Assembly: GCA_039090855.1 (NCBI GenBank)
Contig: CM077011.1
Location: 30,471,001-30,535,000, forward strand
DNA length: 64,000 nucleotides
Source: Macrothele yani
Taxonomy: Eukaryota > Arthropoda > Arachnida > Araneae > Macrothelidae
Direction: 5' to 3'
The notes below the pieces were generated by a model. That model was not told the DNA's origin. It saw only the letters and a list, made by a program, of their open reading frames with translations, and ran no database searches. The translations under genes were made by a program, and so were the position numbers. Shown piece after piece: positions 11,115 through 21,754 of this stretch. How positions within the stretch are numbered: position 1 is the stretch's first letter; each line of letters opens with the position of its first letter.

Positions 11115-11400
11115 GGACGTGTGAAAAGGGAGGAACAAATAATACGGCAGAGGTCGTAATATAAGAACTGATATTAAGACTTATAACGCGAAAGAAAAAG
11201 AACGAAATCTTCAGTGTGTGTGAGTGTTTGTGTATTTACATCTAATTCGTATAAAATGATCTGCAATAAATTAGTAGTATACCTTTGATGTGGAACTGTC
11301 TTGGAATATGATGTTCTTGTGTATTCCACCGTGTGCATAGATGTTGGATAAAGAAGTTCCTGACTGCAGGAGGACCCGTGTTCGGACTCACGGAAGAGGT
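11115..11400 (+). other. 3' untranslated region and probable 3' LTR of the BEL element
   Basis: A purine-rich stretch (AAAAGGGAGGAAC near 11130) follows pol and could be the polypurine tract. AATAAA at about 11265 is a candidate polyadenylation signal. Without the 5' LTR the boundary cannot be fixed. Confidence 0.45.
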
Positions 11401-11599
11401 AAGAAGTTAAATATAAATACCTCTAATTACTGAAATTGAAATGGAACGCGAATGGAACGCAAAAAAGTAAGAACAGATGTAAAAACCAAAAAACGTAGTA
11501 TAACTACGTACATGCGTACTTATAATTACGGGGTATTGGTTTGGAAAAAAATCGGTAATTTCCTTTTGCTTTCTATTTTTAGTGTTTAGCTCAAGCAAA

Positions 11600-12100
11600 G
11601 CTTTATAAATTACTGAAAGGCTTTGCAAGTGTTTTTTCTTGAGAATCGTAACCAAGGAAAAAGTGTTTCACAAGTTTTAATCCATTTAATGCCGCTTTAA
11701 AACAAAGCATAAGTTCCAAACTTTCTGCTACATTGTCGACGTGATTATCTTCTTCCGACAAAAAGTCCATTACATCGGAGTTTGTTTGAACGTTTGCAAA
11801 TTGAGCATGGCATTTAGAGGCAATTTTGTGACTCAAGCATGCCTGAATTGCGTCGTTAAAATTGTTTCCAGTTCCCTGTAAGGCGAACTTTTTAAAGTCC
11901 TTCTCTTTTTAGCACACTGACTCAACATTTTAAAACAGAAAGAGTCAATCAAATTAGTAATTTTGATTGACTCTTTCTGTTTTAAAATGTTTCTCAGATT
12001 TGAAACTGGATATCCCATAGACTTGGTTAATTCAACTTTAGTTCCATGAAATTCGCTATCTTTTTGTATAATGGAGGCCTTTTTCAGCTAAGGAAAGACA
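11600..12100 (-). pseudogene. Unrecognised degenerate coding stretch
   Basis: Minus-strand fragments (for example SHKIASKCHAQFANVQTNSD and VAESLELMLCFKAALNGLKL) look like protein-coding debris because the composition is balanced and adjacent frames can be joined by single shifts. I do not recognise the family; a hAT-type transposase is possible but no signature is visible. A 30-bp snap-back inverted duplication interrupts it at 11924-11991. Confidence 0.35.
11924..11991. repeat. Perfect 30-bp inverted repeat with 8-bp loop
   Basis: Arms 11924-11953 and 11962-11991 (core AAAACAGAAAGAGTCAATC) are perfectly complementary by reading. The position inside protein-like sequence suggests a snap-back inverted duplication rather than a regulatory hairpin. 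Confidence 0.9.
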
Positions 12101-12920
12101 TTTGCATTTCTCACTAGCCATCTTCATTTCCAAGTCTAAAAAAGCGAGATTTAAACAGACAGCAATCGGACTAAATTGCTCTCAGAACCTCACACCATTC
12201 TTGCCAAGCTGAGATGCAGGCCAGTTCAACACGGGGATTTACGACATTATACGAGGCGCTCCAGCAATGTTGCTAAGTTAAGACACGTACAGTCTGAGGA
12301 ATGCGGCACTGCCCCAGCTGGTCGTCAAGTGCTTTGGACAAAGTCTGGTTAGGAACAATCAGTTTAAAGCAACCTGGTCGTCAGGTTCTATTGATGAATG
12401 CGGCAGGAGGTAGAAGAACCGGTCTAAATCAAATTTACACATACGGAAACCAAGAAAGATACGAAAATAGAGGAAGATCAGGTTTGGCACCAAAACTTAT
12501 GTACAGCACCTCATATATGTACTTCGAGCGCACGCGTGCAGTTTTGCAAATGTGCGCTTATATGCATATGTGTAGCTGATCGAGCACTTTTGTCTACGTA
12601 GTGTATATATAGTATGTGATCATCTTTTTCTCGCTTAATATTTTCTAGTGCCTGTGCAATGTTCGGCGCTGAACACAGTAAGCCGGAAACGTCACTACAA
12701 GTACTCTAAAACACAGCCATGACAATAGATGATACCGGAATGAGCGTAATAAAGGAATCTCTATCCTTGGACATTTGCTTTCTAGAAAGACGTAGTTAAA
12801 GAATCATCTTCCTCATCACTTATTCTCGGTCTCACTTTTGGATGAAAGTCCTCCTAAATCTCTTCCGAAACTTTCTGTCTTACGCAATTCTCGTCCATAT
12901 CACTCCACTATGCTTTGGAA
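12101..12920. other. No gene recognised
   Basis: Unannotated stretch with short interrupted frames only. A GGTCGTCA motif recurs at about 12318 and 12369. I see no element ends. Confidence 0.4.
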
Positions 12921-12939
12921 TTTAGTTCACAGATTTCTC

Positions 12940-13110
12940 ACTTGGTATTCTTTGGAAACTTTTCCTGCCCCTTGGTATCCCGTCTTGTATTTCAGTTGTC
13001 CAACGTTGGACAGTTCTTCTAGCAATATGCTCAGCCTCTTGCCACTTCAGGAACCTCACTTCGATCATGATGTCATCTCCTCTTGTTCCTTTCCTGATCC
13101 ATGAGCTGTT
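12940..13110 (-). pseudogene. Non-LTR retrotransposon (LINE) pol C-terminal fragment
   Basis: On the minus strand RFLKWQEAEHIARRTVQRWT and WTTEIQDGIPRGRKS match the conserved end of many LINE polymerases (KWxWAGHIARR...RWT...W.PRG.KR). Only the tail remains; a similar plus-strand fragment lies at 49185-49480. The LINE clade cannot be assigned from this piece. Confidence 0.7.
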
Positions 13111-13156
13111 TCTCCTTTTCTGGTTATACGAAGCATGCATCTCTCCAAGGGAGATA

Positions 13157-14573
13157 CACTGCCTGACAGAGAAAATACCACACCATGAAGGAATGCTCGA
13201 AAACAGACCAAACTGCACACACAGATAACCAAGTAAGTCCTGAATAAATTATTTAATTGTCACATACAGACTAGGCTCCAGTGGCCGAATGTAAACGATG
13301 ATCAATAAGGAGTGTGGCCTCATTTTGGGCGATACAGCGTTGACTCTGACGTGGCATCGAGGCTATGAGAGTCCGAATAGAGTCATGGGGTATCGTGAAC
13401 TATGTGGTTTTGTACCGAGTTCACAGTTCATCTTCATTTTGCGGGGGTGGGAGGGTACTGAACCGACGTCCAATCGTGTCCCACACATGCTCGATGGGCG
13501 AGAGGTCTGGGGATCGTGCTGGCCACGGAAGCCTCCACACACAGCGTGAGGCATTTAGGCTGATCCGAGCGGTGTGCGGCCGGGCGTTATCCTGTTAAAA
13601 AACGGCGTTTGGGATGCCCTGCAGATACGGTAGTACCACGGGCCGCAGCATATCATCAGCATAGCGGTCTGCCGTCAATGTGACCGTAATGCGTACCAGC
13701 GGTGAGCGGCTGTTGGCGTTGATAGCCCCTACATCATAATTTCACGTTACGGGCCGTGTGGCGCTTCATAATGGCGGAGGAATCCGTACGTTGGCCACAT
13801 CGCCCCCAGACTCTCACACGGCGATCATCCGTGGTGAGACAGAACCGCGACTCGTCGCTGAACACCACACTGTTCCACTCGGCACACCACGCAGCTCTGG
13901 AGCGACACCATATCAAGCGGTGACGACGATGGCTCGCTGTTAAGAGTAACCTTCGCAACGGACGGCTGGACAGCAAACCAAACGCACTCAATCGGCGCGA
14001 CACTGTCCGCGTCGATATCAGACCATCCAAGCCTACCCCCGTACACTCCGCAAAATGTCGCCTGTTATGGTCTGTGCGTCCGCTATGGCATGACGTCGGA
14101 CGATGATCGGTGCACTCGAACGTCGGTCCCCCTACGACATTGCACAGATTCTTCCTGGTACCACTGTCTCCAAATGAGACTGACGGTTGTGGCATCACGT
14201 TGCGTTTCTTCCGCAATACGACGCAAGGACCATTCTGCCGTACGAAGGCCTACGATGACACCTCTCGTGAACACATCCGTTTGACGAAATCGCGTACGAC
14301 TGCATCTTAACGGCATTGGCACTCCTTGTTCTTTCTCCAGACACGGTTACAGCAGAACCACTCACTTCTCGGGGACGTGACGACGTCTCGATTGATGTTC
14401 TCACGGGCTTGTTGTCCGCTTATATCCCGCGTGCCGTTCGTGCGATTGGCCTGCGATTGCAATCATTTGCATAACGTGTCATTTGCATAACGTGTACGTG
14501 TGCACCTACCATGCAATTTGCATGGCGCTGCTTTTACGTCTTCGTAGTGTGGTATTTTCTCTGTCAAGCAGTG
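13157..14573 (-). mobile_element. Tc1-like transposon, family A, intact ends
   Basis: Terminal inverted repeats: left CACTGCCTGACAGAGAAAAT, right the complement with one substitution (CTGCTTGACAG), flanked by TA at 13155-13156 and 14574-14575. The 1.4 kb length and TA duplication are typical of Tc1/mariner. It encodes one decayed transposase on the minus strand. Confidence 0.92.
13300..14322 (-). pseudogene. Tc1-like transposase, frameshifted
   Basis: Starts at the ATG at 14322. N-terminal helix-turn-helix (RGVIVGLRTAEWSLRRIAEE), second HTH region (TISTRTVSRRLSAFGL-like), then the catalytic block NSVVFSDESRFCL with the first Asp. Further blocks in other frames are QDNARPHTA-like and SPDLSPIEHVWD-like near 13500-13600, giving the expected Asp and Glu of a DD34E enzyme. 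Frame changes near 14190 and after 13734 inactivate it. Known role: cut-and-paste transposition at TA sites. Confidence 0.85.
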
Positions 14574-14575
14574 TA

Positions 14576-15913
14576 AATAGGAACACTATGATTTTTATGC
14601 AGAGAAATTTCATGGCTCTAAAACTGAATGTGGCCAATTGTCCGTGTGGTCAGTCGTCCGGTGGCCAGTTGTCCTGTGCCTAGTTGTACTGAACTAAGCT
14701 TTCGGTGGTTTTTTGAGATGTCCCCAACCCCTGCATGTTTTTTTTTGTTTTGTTTTTTCAGTTAAAATTCGTGTTTCTGGTTTATAATTAAGAACTGGGA
14801 AGGCGCATTGCTTAAGTAATTTTCTTTTAAGAAATAATAGCAAATTGCTCTTGAAAATTAAACTGCTTCTTCCAAATGCACTCCAAGCACGTTTCATATG
14901 CTTATTAATTTCTTCTTCGATATGCTTCTTGCTTCATAGTTAAATAATATTGTTACGAATTTTGTATGCTGTAGTTAATCCGATTAGTCGATTTACATGA
15001 GGCGGGGCAGCGTTAATTTCTGATTAAAAATTAACAGCCAGTGGGTTTTTTTCCCTTTGCGTAAGGATAAGAGATGAGAACAGAAATTTCCAAGGGTAAA
15101 ATCTAAAAGGAAGCTTGTATGTTTGGTGTGGGGGAACGCATTGTGTACCCCACGTGTTTCGGTCAGTCGCTAGCTGGGAGAGGGGAGTGGGGGGGGGATC
15201 CCGTTTTCATGTGCTCCAGAAATAGCGTTTGGCCACCGTCCGAGAGCCAATTAAGGTGTCAATCGAGGAAAGTAACCGAAAGTTTATATGTTTGTAGGAA
15301 AGACAACAGTGCCAAAAATGGAGCCGTGGAACGTAGCAAGTATAAGTAATGTGCCTAAGTCCCTAATGGGGCCGTTACCGCAGTATGTTTCCGAGTGCAG
15401 AGCCGTGTACTCTTAACATTCTTGCACGGTGCTGAATGCTTCTATAGCAGCTAAAATTGACAACTTTGTGAAACCAGGCCTGCGACAATAGAATAGGTGA
15501 AAAGTGAACAACGGAGAAAAAGAGTAGTCTTGAACAAGCCCGGGAAGTGAAAAGGCATAGCGGGACCACGGTGATCGCGGTGTTTGAAGGCAGGAAAAAA
15601 GCTTGTGTCCGAAGAAGTCCGCTGGCTAACCAAGAATTCGAGGGACCTAGCGGTTGATGTTCCCGCGGGGGAAGAATGTTGGAAACACCCTTTTCTGACT
15701 TTTGATTGCCCATAAGCAGCTATGGTAGGATGCTGAAATAACTCTCGGAAATCAATCTTCCAGAGATCAATCGATTACAGCCCCAAGTAGTTAGGACGAC
15801 GGACAACTAGTGATGAAAAGGAGGACAACTAGATGAAAGAAAGAACGTATGGATTCCTCCATCAAGTCAAAAGCGTCGTATCGTAACATGAATCAATCAT
15901 GCCTTGAGACAAC
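14576..15913. other. No gene recognised
   Basis: No element ends or coding similarity seen. It holds a short G run near 15190, poly-T near 14740, and GGACAACTAG repeated twice at 15800-15835. Open frames here have no recognisable motifs. Confidence 0.4.
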
Positions 15914-15915
15914 TA

Positions 15916-17385
15916 CACTGGCGGAAAGTGAAAAAAGAACACCAAGAAGGAGACGTCTGATACCAACGGAATTTATACAGCATAATAACGGAATACAGAG
16001 GATAACGTGATCAAAACATTATGGCAAAATACAGCTGTATTTGCTGGTAAACTGAAAAATAACATTTCCATGTAACATGTACGAGGTTGAGCCACCATGA
16101 GCCGCCATGAGCTGCGTCACACTGTGCAATTCTGGCATGGAGCCTGTCGTACAGATGTTGGATGTAAGTTTGGGGTATAGAGTTCCAAGCATCCTCAACC
16201 TGGACGCGTAAATCGGGGATGGTCGTGGCTGGCCGTGGAGACCGGATAAGTCGTTGTCCCATTAAATCCCACACGTGCTCAATGGGGGGATAAATCCGGT
16301 GAACGTGCAGGCCATGGAAGTTGTCTCACACCCTGAAGTGCATGTTGCGTTGCACGTGCCGTGTGTGAGCGTGCGTTATATTGCTGGAAAACATCACGAT
16401 GGACCGACCTTACAAATGGCACAACAACGGGCTGAATGATGTTGTTAATGTAGGAGGTGCTGTTTAACGTACCCGGTACAAACACTAGTTGTGTACGGGA
16501 ATGATAGCTGATCGCTCCCCACACCAGGAGACCAGGTGTAGACCCTGTGTGTCGCTGGCGGATGCAAGAAGGGTGGAGATGCTCCCCTGTGCGTCTGCGA
16601 ACACGCATACGGCCATCGGAGGCTCCCAAGCAGAATCTGCTTTCATCGCTGAACACGACAGATCGCCATTGCGTTCTCCAGTGCAGACGTTGGCGAAACC
16701 GCTGCAGCCGTTCCTTACAGTGGGCTGGAGTCAGAGGTACACATTCCAGAGGCACACGTGCACGTAGTCCTGCATCCAGTAGACGGTTGCGGATTGTTCG
16801 CACAGTCACCTCAGGTGCAACGGCAGCTCGGATTTGCGTCGCAGTGGAAGTTCTGCTTGACAAAGCCGCTATTCTTATGCGTCGATCGGTCTACTCATCA
16901 GTCCATCTGTGACTCCCGGTTCCACGTCTTCTCGTGTGGGAATGTTCCTCGGACCATCTACGCCACCATCGTACCACCATCGTACCACCATCGTACCACC
17001 ATCGTACCACCACCGATACTTCCCGTCCAATTCGCTCCGCAATACGACGATACGACCACCCGGCCTCGCGGAGTCCGACTAGACGACCTCGCTCAAAGTC
17101 CAATAACTGCTAAAATCGTACACGTCTTCCATGCCCAGGCATTGCAGCTTCTTCAGGGTCTTCGCACGTGTCCGTACGCCGACGACTGATTACATTCACT
17201 TCGCCGTACTCCTTAAATACCACCGACGATCATTTGTATATTATGCCGTGCTGTGGCGTAAGCGCTCACCGGTTGGTCCCGAAATTAACATCACACCTAC
17301 GTAAACTCGACCCCATTAACATATATAAATTTCATGATCGTCCACCAATTCCTTTTTGGTGTTCTTTTTTCACTTTCCGCCAGTG
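15916..17385 (-). mobile_element. Tc1-like transposon, family B, copy 1
   Basis: Inverted ends CACTGGCGGAAAGTGAAAAA (left) and its complement (right) with TA at 15914-15915 and 17386-17387; 1470 bp. The same family recurs in plus orientation at 46782-48711, including identical ends. Confidence 0.95.
16085..17142 (-). pseudogene. Tc1-like transposase, family B, copy 1
   Basis: ATG at 17142 (MPGHGRR-type start by comparison with copy 2). HTH region LSDFERGRLVGLREAGWSYR is visible in part. The segment after VVVRWW carries an in-frame expansion: four 11-bp units (CGTACCACCAT) add 11 residues relative to copy 2. The catalytic block SVVFSDESRFCLG holds the first Asp. The second Asp position reads QQYNARSHT instead of the usual QDNARPHT, so a catalytic residue is replaced by Tyr. 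A frameshift falls in the SPDLSP motif just before the third acidic residue. The copy is dead by three independent lesions. Confidence 0.9.
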
Positions 17386-17387
17386 TA

Positions 17388-18290
17388 TATATAAGGTGTG
17401 TGCACTTTAGTGGGAGATGGGGGTTCAACCCCCTTCTGTATCGTCCACAATGCGCTCTTCGAAATGGGCGTGCGGTCATACGTGAACAAAAACATCACTG
17501 AGTGCATCAAACACGGATTTGTCTCACCTAAATTCGAGCAGTAACATTACATTTCATGCATGACCTTGTTTATGATTAATTTGGCTTCGGTCAGCCGACA
17601 TATTTTCATCGGCTGAGAACTGTTATATATATCAGTGAAAATACAGCATACCCGGGAAGAAAACTACCAATAGAAATTGTTGTAAATCAGTGCAAAACAT
17701 AAATGCAAAAATGCTGTTTGTAGTAGCAGAAAGAGGAACTTACCAAGTTTTGTTGGAGGCACACGGCGAAGCTCGTTGGCGATAGATGGCGCTACGGTTA
17801 CCCTTCGCAGCTGGTAAGTATATTGTGTGTCAGTTGTTATTATAATGGCGCCCGGGGGAGTACAGGGGGCACGTGCCCCCAAACTTAAAAAGTCGAAAAA
17901 GTAATAACTAGTCATTCGCCTTTTAAATGTTATAAAATGTGACATACAGACAAGGAAACAACGCTATGTAAGAGAGAGCATTGTTATGACTACTTTCCGG
18001 CTGTCATTCTGTACACGATAGCGTGAAGTCATCTGATGACAGTTTTCATCATCAGATAACTGCATGAGCTGCTTTGAAAGGCATATTTTTTTCATCCTCA
18101 CTAGCCTCACTAGGGTGAATGAACGCAATCCTCGCACACCTCGTAGTTTTGGATATACTGTATTAGGCATGTATAAAGAAACAAAGTGCTGGCACTAATG
18201 GCAATTGAAGAGGAGTGTTTTCGGAGAAATTATTTCAGGGAATCCCTCCCCCAAGCTAAACATTAATTCTTATTTGTGCTCCCCCCCTTC
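17388..18290. other. No gene recognised
   Basis: Interspersed unique-looking sequence. The G/C block around 17845-17885 (GGGGGCACGTGCCCCC, a 16-bp near-palindrome) resembles sequences near ends of hAT-type nonautonomous elements, but no paired end was found. Confidence 0.35.
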
Positions 18291-18432
18291 TCCCATTTTT
18301 GGTCACGCTACGCCTATGGTTTCCAGCGACCGTGCAGAAGAATTTCCGGCAAATGTACGAAATGAAACAATCCGAGAGACACACAATAACAGAGTGGCAC
18401 AAAAGGTTGCTGGAAACCGGCTCAGGAGAAGG

Positions 18433-18654
18433 GCCGCCCCGGGGGCGCAGTGGTCTAAGCGATGGTTTCTGATCATTCGTCCGAAAGAGGTCCGGGTTCG
18501 AATCCCGGTGAGGCATAGATGTTGTGTTGGTCTTACGACACTGGCTCTCTCTTTTCCCTGTAACCAGAGGCCCTAAATTAGGGAAGGGCGACTGCTTATA
18601 GCTCATCGCATTGCTCACGGTGGTCGTTAAACTTCCAATCAAAAAAACTAAAAA
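18433..18654 (+). repeat. tRNA-derived SINE (family S1)
   Basis: Head with Pol III promoter-like boxes: A box in GGCGCAGTGGTCTAAGCG and B box GGTTCGAATCCCG; conserved body TTGTGTTGGTCTTACG, GGCGACTGCTTATAGC and CACGGTGGTCGTTAAAC; A-rich tail. Flanked by the 9-bp duplication AGGAGAAGG (18424-18432 and 18655-18663) inside a transposase fossil. Confidence 0.93.
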
Positions 18655-18888
18655 AGGAGAAGGCACGTGGGAAGCACATGAACAAGAACAAGTAAAGAAC
18701 ATTCGTGAAGTGTTCCATCGTAGCCCAACTTAGTTCGTTTGTCGTGCCAGTCATGAACTGAGGATCGCGAGATCAACAGTGCACAACGCTCTTCATTAGA
18801 GATTACCTCTTGGTGCATATAAAATTCAGTTACTGAACAAGGTAAAGCCAAATGACATTTTTTCAGATACCAATTGGCTACCGACATG

Positions 18889-18961
18889 CTGTGAAAGACT
18901 GATAACGACAACGGCTTACCTCAGAAGGTGGTAAGCCGTTGTCGTTATCAGTCTTTCACAG
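18889..18961. repeat. Perfect 32-bp inverted repeat in transposase fossil
   Basis: Arms 18889-18920 and 18930-18961 (core GAAAGACTGATAACGACAAC) around a 9-bp loop. The left arm fits the coding sequence (ERxxNDNGLPQK-like); the right arm occupies the place where the catalytic SDES segment should be. Confidence 0.92.
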
Positions 18962-18994
18962 TGCACATTTCACGTGTCAAAGACTGTCAACAGA

Positions 18995-19093
18995 CGCACA
19001 GCTGCAGGGTATGGGGATCTGAGAATCCGCACAGCTGCAGGGTATGGGGATCTGAGAATCCGCACAGCTGCAGGGTATAGGGATCTGAGGATC
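18995..19093 (+). repeat. 33-bp tandem triplication, in frame
   Basis: Three units starting at 18995, 19028 and 19061 (core ACAGCTGCAGGGTATGGGGA). Each encodes HSCRVWGSENP, the transposase motif normally present once. The third unit has a G-to-A change giving a stop. Confidence 0.92.
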
Positions 19094-19244
19094 CGCACGC
19101 AGTGAGGGAGCTGCAACGAGATAGTCCTAAAGTAAAAATTTGGTGCTGCCTCGTACATGAAATTATCTGCCTCTTCTTTTTCGTTGAAAAGACTCTCACT
19201 GCAGATGGTTGCTTGGATATGCTCAAAATTTATGCCATACCTCA

Positions 19245-19456
19245 GACGTGGCGCGGTGGTCTGAGCGATGGCTTATAATCATTCTTCTGAGTTGGCTCCG
19301 GGTTCGAATCCCAGTGAGGCATGGATGTTGTGTGTGTCTTACGGCGCTGGCTCTCTACCTTCCCTGGAACAAGTGGCCCTAAATTAGGGACGGGCGACTG
19401 CTTATAGCCCATTGAGTTGCTCACGGTGGAAACCTTCAATCGAAAAAAACCCCCAA
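19245..19456 (+). repeat. tRNA-derived SINE (family S1), diverged
   Basis: Same architecture as the other S1 SINEs: GTGGCGCGGTGGTCTGAGCG, GGTTCGAATCCCAGT, GGCGACTGCTTATAGCCC, A-rich tail. It interrupts the IS630-like transposase directly after its IYAIPQ-like segment. Confidence 0.9.
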
Positions 19457-19799
19457 AAAAGCAGACGGATTCTTTTTCTAACAAGAAGGATTCGCCCTAA
19501 TTACAGAACGAATGTCAGTGCTCATTTGGACGAATATTTTCCTGGACGTCACACCGGACATGGTGTATTCATGCTATGAGATCCCAAGTCGCCGGAACCT
19601 ACTCCTCTTGACTTCTTAAAGGAGGAGAAGGGTCATATCAAAAGCATTGTCTACCAAACTCCAGTAAATTATTTAATGGATTTGCATCGGGGGATCATCG
19701 CTGCTTGTGAAAATGTCACTTCTCAGGCGATGAAAACCCCATGCCGGGTTATCGAATATTGTCTGGAATCTGTCGCACCAAAAAAAGTGTACATGTAGT

Positions 19800-20317
19800 G
19801 ATTTCTTGATGCCCAGAGAAACTTGGTAAGTTCCTCTTTCTGCTACACACACTGTATAATAAAATATCGTAGAACTTTAAAGATAAAGTGATCCTTAGAG
19901 CTAATCAAAAAGGGTGTGATTATTTTTGGCAACTCTTTCTGTCTCTGTGGTTTAATTAATGTCTTCATCATTTTGATCATCTGTTTTATTTTAATTGATT
20001 TAATGTACGTTGTCTCGTGCCAGTCCTAAAGTTAGTCAGAAATTTATAAGTGTCATAGGAATTTCTTCATTTTGATTGGCTAAATTTATAGGCAAAATTC
20101 TTTTGCCAATAATTAAGATTTCGGCGATAAAGAATCCACTTTAAATTCTAATGTTCACCTCCAGGTAGTCGGCCAATGCCTGACATCCTACATCTTAAAT
20201 TAGTAAAGTGATATTTGATCAATAGTCTGACGCCCCAGGGCCATAACAATATAAAGGATTAATTTAGGTTGCTTACCTTAGGGATTTGTTTTTCCATGTG
20301 CCACGATCTGTTTCGAA
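19800..20317. other. No gene recognised
   Basis: AT-rich spacer between the IS630-like fossil and the next SINE. I see no repeats with partners in the window. Confidence 0.4.
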
Positions 20318-20328
20318 GACGCAGAACC

Positions 20329-20561
20329 GCCGCCCCGGTGGCGCAGTGGTCTAAGGCGTTGGCCTCTGATCATTCGTCCGTAAGGGGTCCGGGTTCGAAT
20401 CCCGTCAGACATGGATGTTGTGTTTGTCTTACGGCACTGGCTCTCTCCCATCCCTGGAACCAGTGACCCTAAATTAGGAACGGGCGACTGCTTATAGCCC
20501 ATTGAGTTGCTCACGGTGGTCGTTAAACCTCCAAAAAAAAAAAAAAAAAAAAAAATAAAAA
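20329..20561 (+). repeat. tRNA-derived SINE (family S1), young copy
   Basis: Near-consensus head GCCCCGGTGGCGCAGTGGTC, B box GGTTCGAATCC, body and a ~25-bp A tail. Perfect 11-bp target duplication GACGCAGAACC at 20318-20328 and 20562-20572. Confidence 0.95.
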
Positions 20562-20726
20562 GACGCAGAACCTCGTTTCCACCAGATATAAAATTTTGAA
20601 ACTTGAAATTCCTTACGAGGAGAGTTCTCTTTTCTTCACTTGCTCAAAGATTGCAGCGTTATACAAAGCAGGGTTGTTTCTCCATTAATAATATTTCGTG
20701 CGCAGATGCGCATTTTTGAACACTAA

Positions 20727-20770
20727 AATAATTTTTTTTTTTTTATTAGAGGTATAACGACCACCGTGAG
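20727..20770 (-). repeat. SINE S1, 3' piece, split by the palindromic element
   Basis: Poly-T followed by GGTATAACGACCACCGTGAG, the reverse complement of the SINE 3' end. The rest of the same SINE resumes at 34135. CCGTGAG at 20764-20770 is the left copy of the target duplication. Confidence 0.9.
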
Positions 20771-21235
20771 TAGTAGTGACTGATTCTGGTTTAACCGGAG
20801 CCATAGACTTAACATTGTGCGTCGGCCGGAGCAGGAGCCAGCCGAGCGAACGGAGGGGGCGTAGCAGCCTTCCCCTGCAATTTTTCTCCGACCGAAGGGT
20901 GTGCTTATCTCCGAAGATAATAGTATTTATTGGACTTTGTCGAATTTGGGGAAATCAATGAAGGCTTATTCCTTTTTTTTAATTTAATGAAGGTTGTTTC
21001 TTTATTTATTTTCCCCTCTCGACTTATCTCTTTAGTTATTGTTATGTAAAACGTTTTTTTCCTCGTAATTTGTTGATGTATTTTTTTTCAATTAATTCAT
21101 GAATTTTCATGTGTCTTCCCTAATGAAAATTATGTAGGGTAAGTATTAATTAATCATTTTTTTTCCGAATAATACGGTCATATCCTCATTCCAAGAAATG
21201 TTATTATGATATCTTATTTTTGTTCATAAATGTTT

Positions 21236-21740
21236 GATTTTGAGGGATGGCAACGCCTGGGGAAAGGGTTGGATATAGGATGGTACTGATGTGTTGCCTT
21301 CTAGCGGCTTCTTGAACTTTCGATTGATCTTTGATTTTGAGGGATGGCAACGCCCGAGTGGAGGGGTTGATATAGGGGGATGGCAACTGATGTGTTGCTC
21401 TAGCTTCTGGAACTTTCGATTGATCTTTGATTTTGAGGATGGCAACGCGCGCTCGAGGTGGGACTCGATCGTTGCCTCCCTAGCGGTTCTTGGAACTTTC
21501 GATTGATCTTGATTTTGAGGGATGGCAATCTCGAGTGGGGATGGGATTGGCACTCGATGCTTAAGCGGTAGCGGTAAGATTTGAACTTTCGATTGATCTT
21601 GATTTTGAGGATGCAAGGGGGATAGGGGTCAACTCGATGCGCTGCCCCTAGCGGAGCTTCTTGGAACTTTCGATTGATCTTTGATTTTGGGATGACGACC
21701 GAGTGGGCACTGCGTAGGTGTTAGATATGATGATTTGAAC
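21236..21740. repeat. 109-bp minisatellite, degenerate mirror array, left arm
   Basis: About five units of the same repeat in reverse orientation (GAACTTTCGATTGATCTT, GATGGCAACGC), each with different small deletions. Confidence 0.85.
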
Positions 21741-21754
21741 TTTCGATGGATCTT

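Larger units (their letters stand above)
1..11400 (+). mobile_element. BEL/Pao LTR retrotransposon, partial, split by nested Gypsy
   Basis: The plus strand carries pol of a BEL/Pao element in canonical order: protease tail and reverse transcriptase (1-923), rest of RT and RNase H (8482 on), zinc-binding and integrase core, then a DUF5641-type C-terminus ending at 11114. Gag and the 5' LTR lie outside the window. The two halves are exactly the flanks of the Gypsy element at 924-8477, sharing the 4-bp duplication CAAT (920-923 and 8478-8481). At least three premature stops or frameshifts make this copy defective. The 3' end is placed only approximately because there is no second LTR to compare. 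Confidence 0.9.
18300..19797 (+). pseudogene. IS630/mariner-like transposase, decayed, with two SINE insertions
   Basis: Reading across frames gives a collinear transposase: N-terminal region (RHTITEWHKRLLETGSG) up to the SINE at 18433; RASHELRIARSTVHNAL (HTH) near 18750; VNRR then triplicated CRVWGSENPH near 18995-19093; RDSPKVKIWC and VEKTLTADGCLDMLKI up to the SINE at 19245; then PGRHTGHGV, SPEPTPLDF and GHIKSIVYQTPV at 19540-19680. The family carries DE.TFHL..VN..NCR.W..ENP around its first catalytic Asp. Here that Asp region is replaced by the right arm of a 32-bp inverted duplication (18889-18961). Many stops confirm it is a fossil. Confidence 0.82.

Noticed and set aside
11600..12100. 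hAT transposase assignment for the 11.6-12.1 kb coding debris
   Set aside because: No BED finger, catalytic or dimerisation motif could be recognised, so the family is left open.
15375..15713. 112-residue minus-strand open frame
   Set aside because: No recognisable domain and no element ends around it; not supported as a gene.
17845..17890. hAT-like end around the GGGGGCACGTGCCCCC block
   Set aside because: No partner end or 8-bp duplication was found nearby.
20329..20400. tRNA-like sequence with good A and B boxes (also at 18.4, 19.2, 43.1, 52.9, 58.9-59.9 and 62.9 kb)
   Set aside because: Every copy continues into the same ~150-bp body and A-rich tail, and several have target duplications, so these are SINE heads and not functional tRNA genes.
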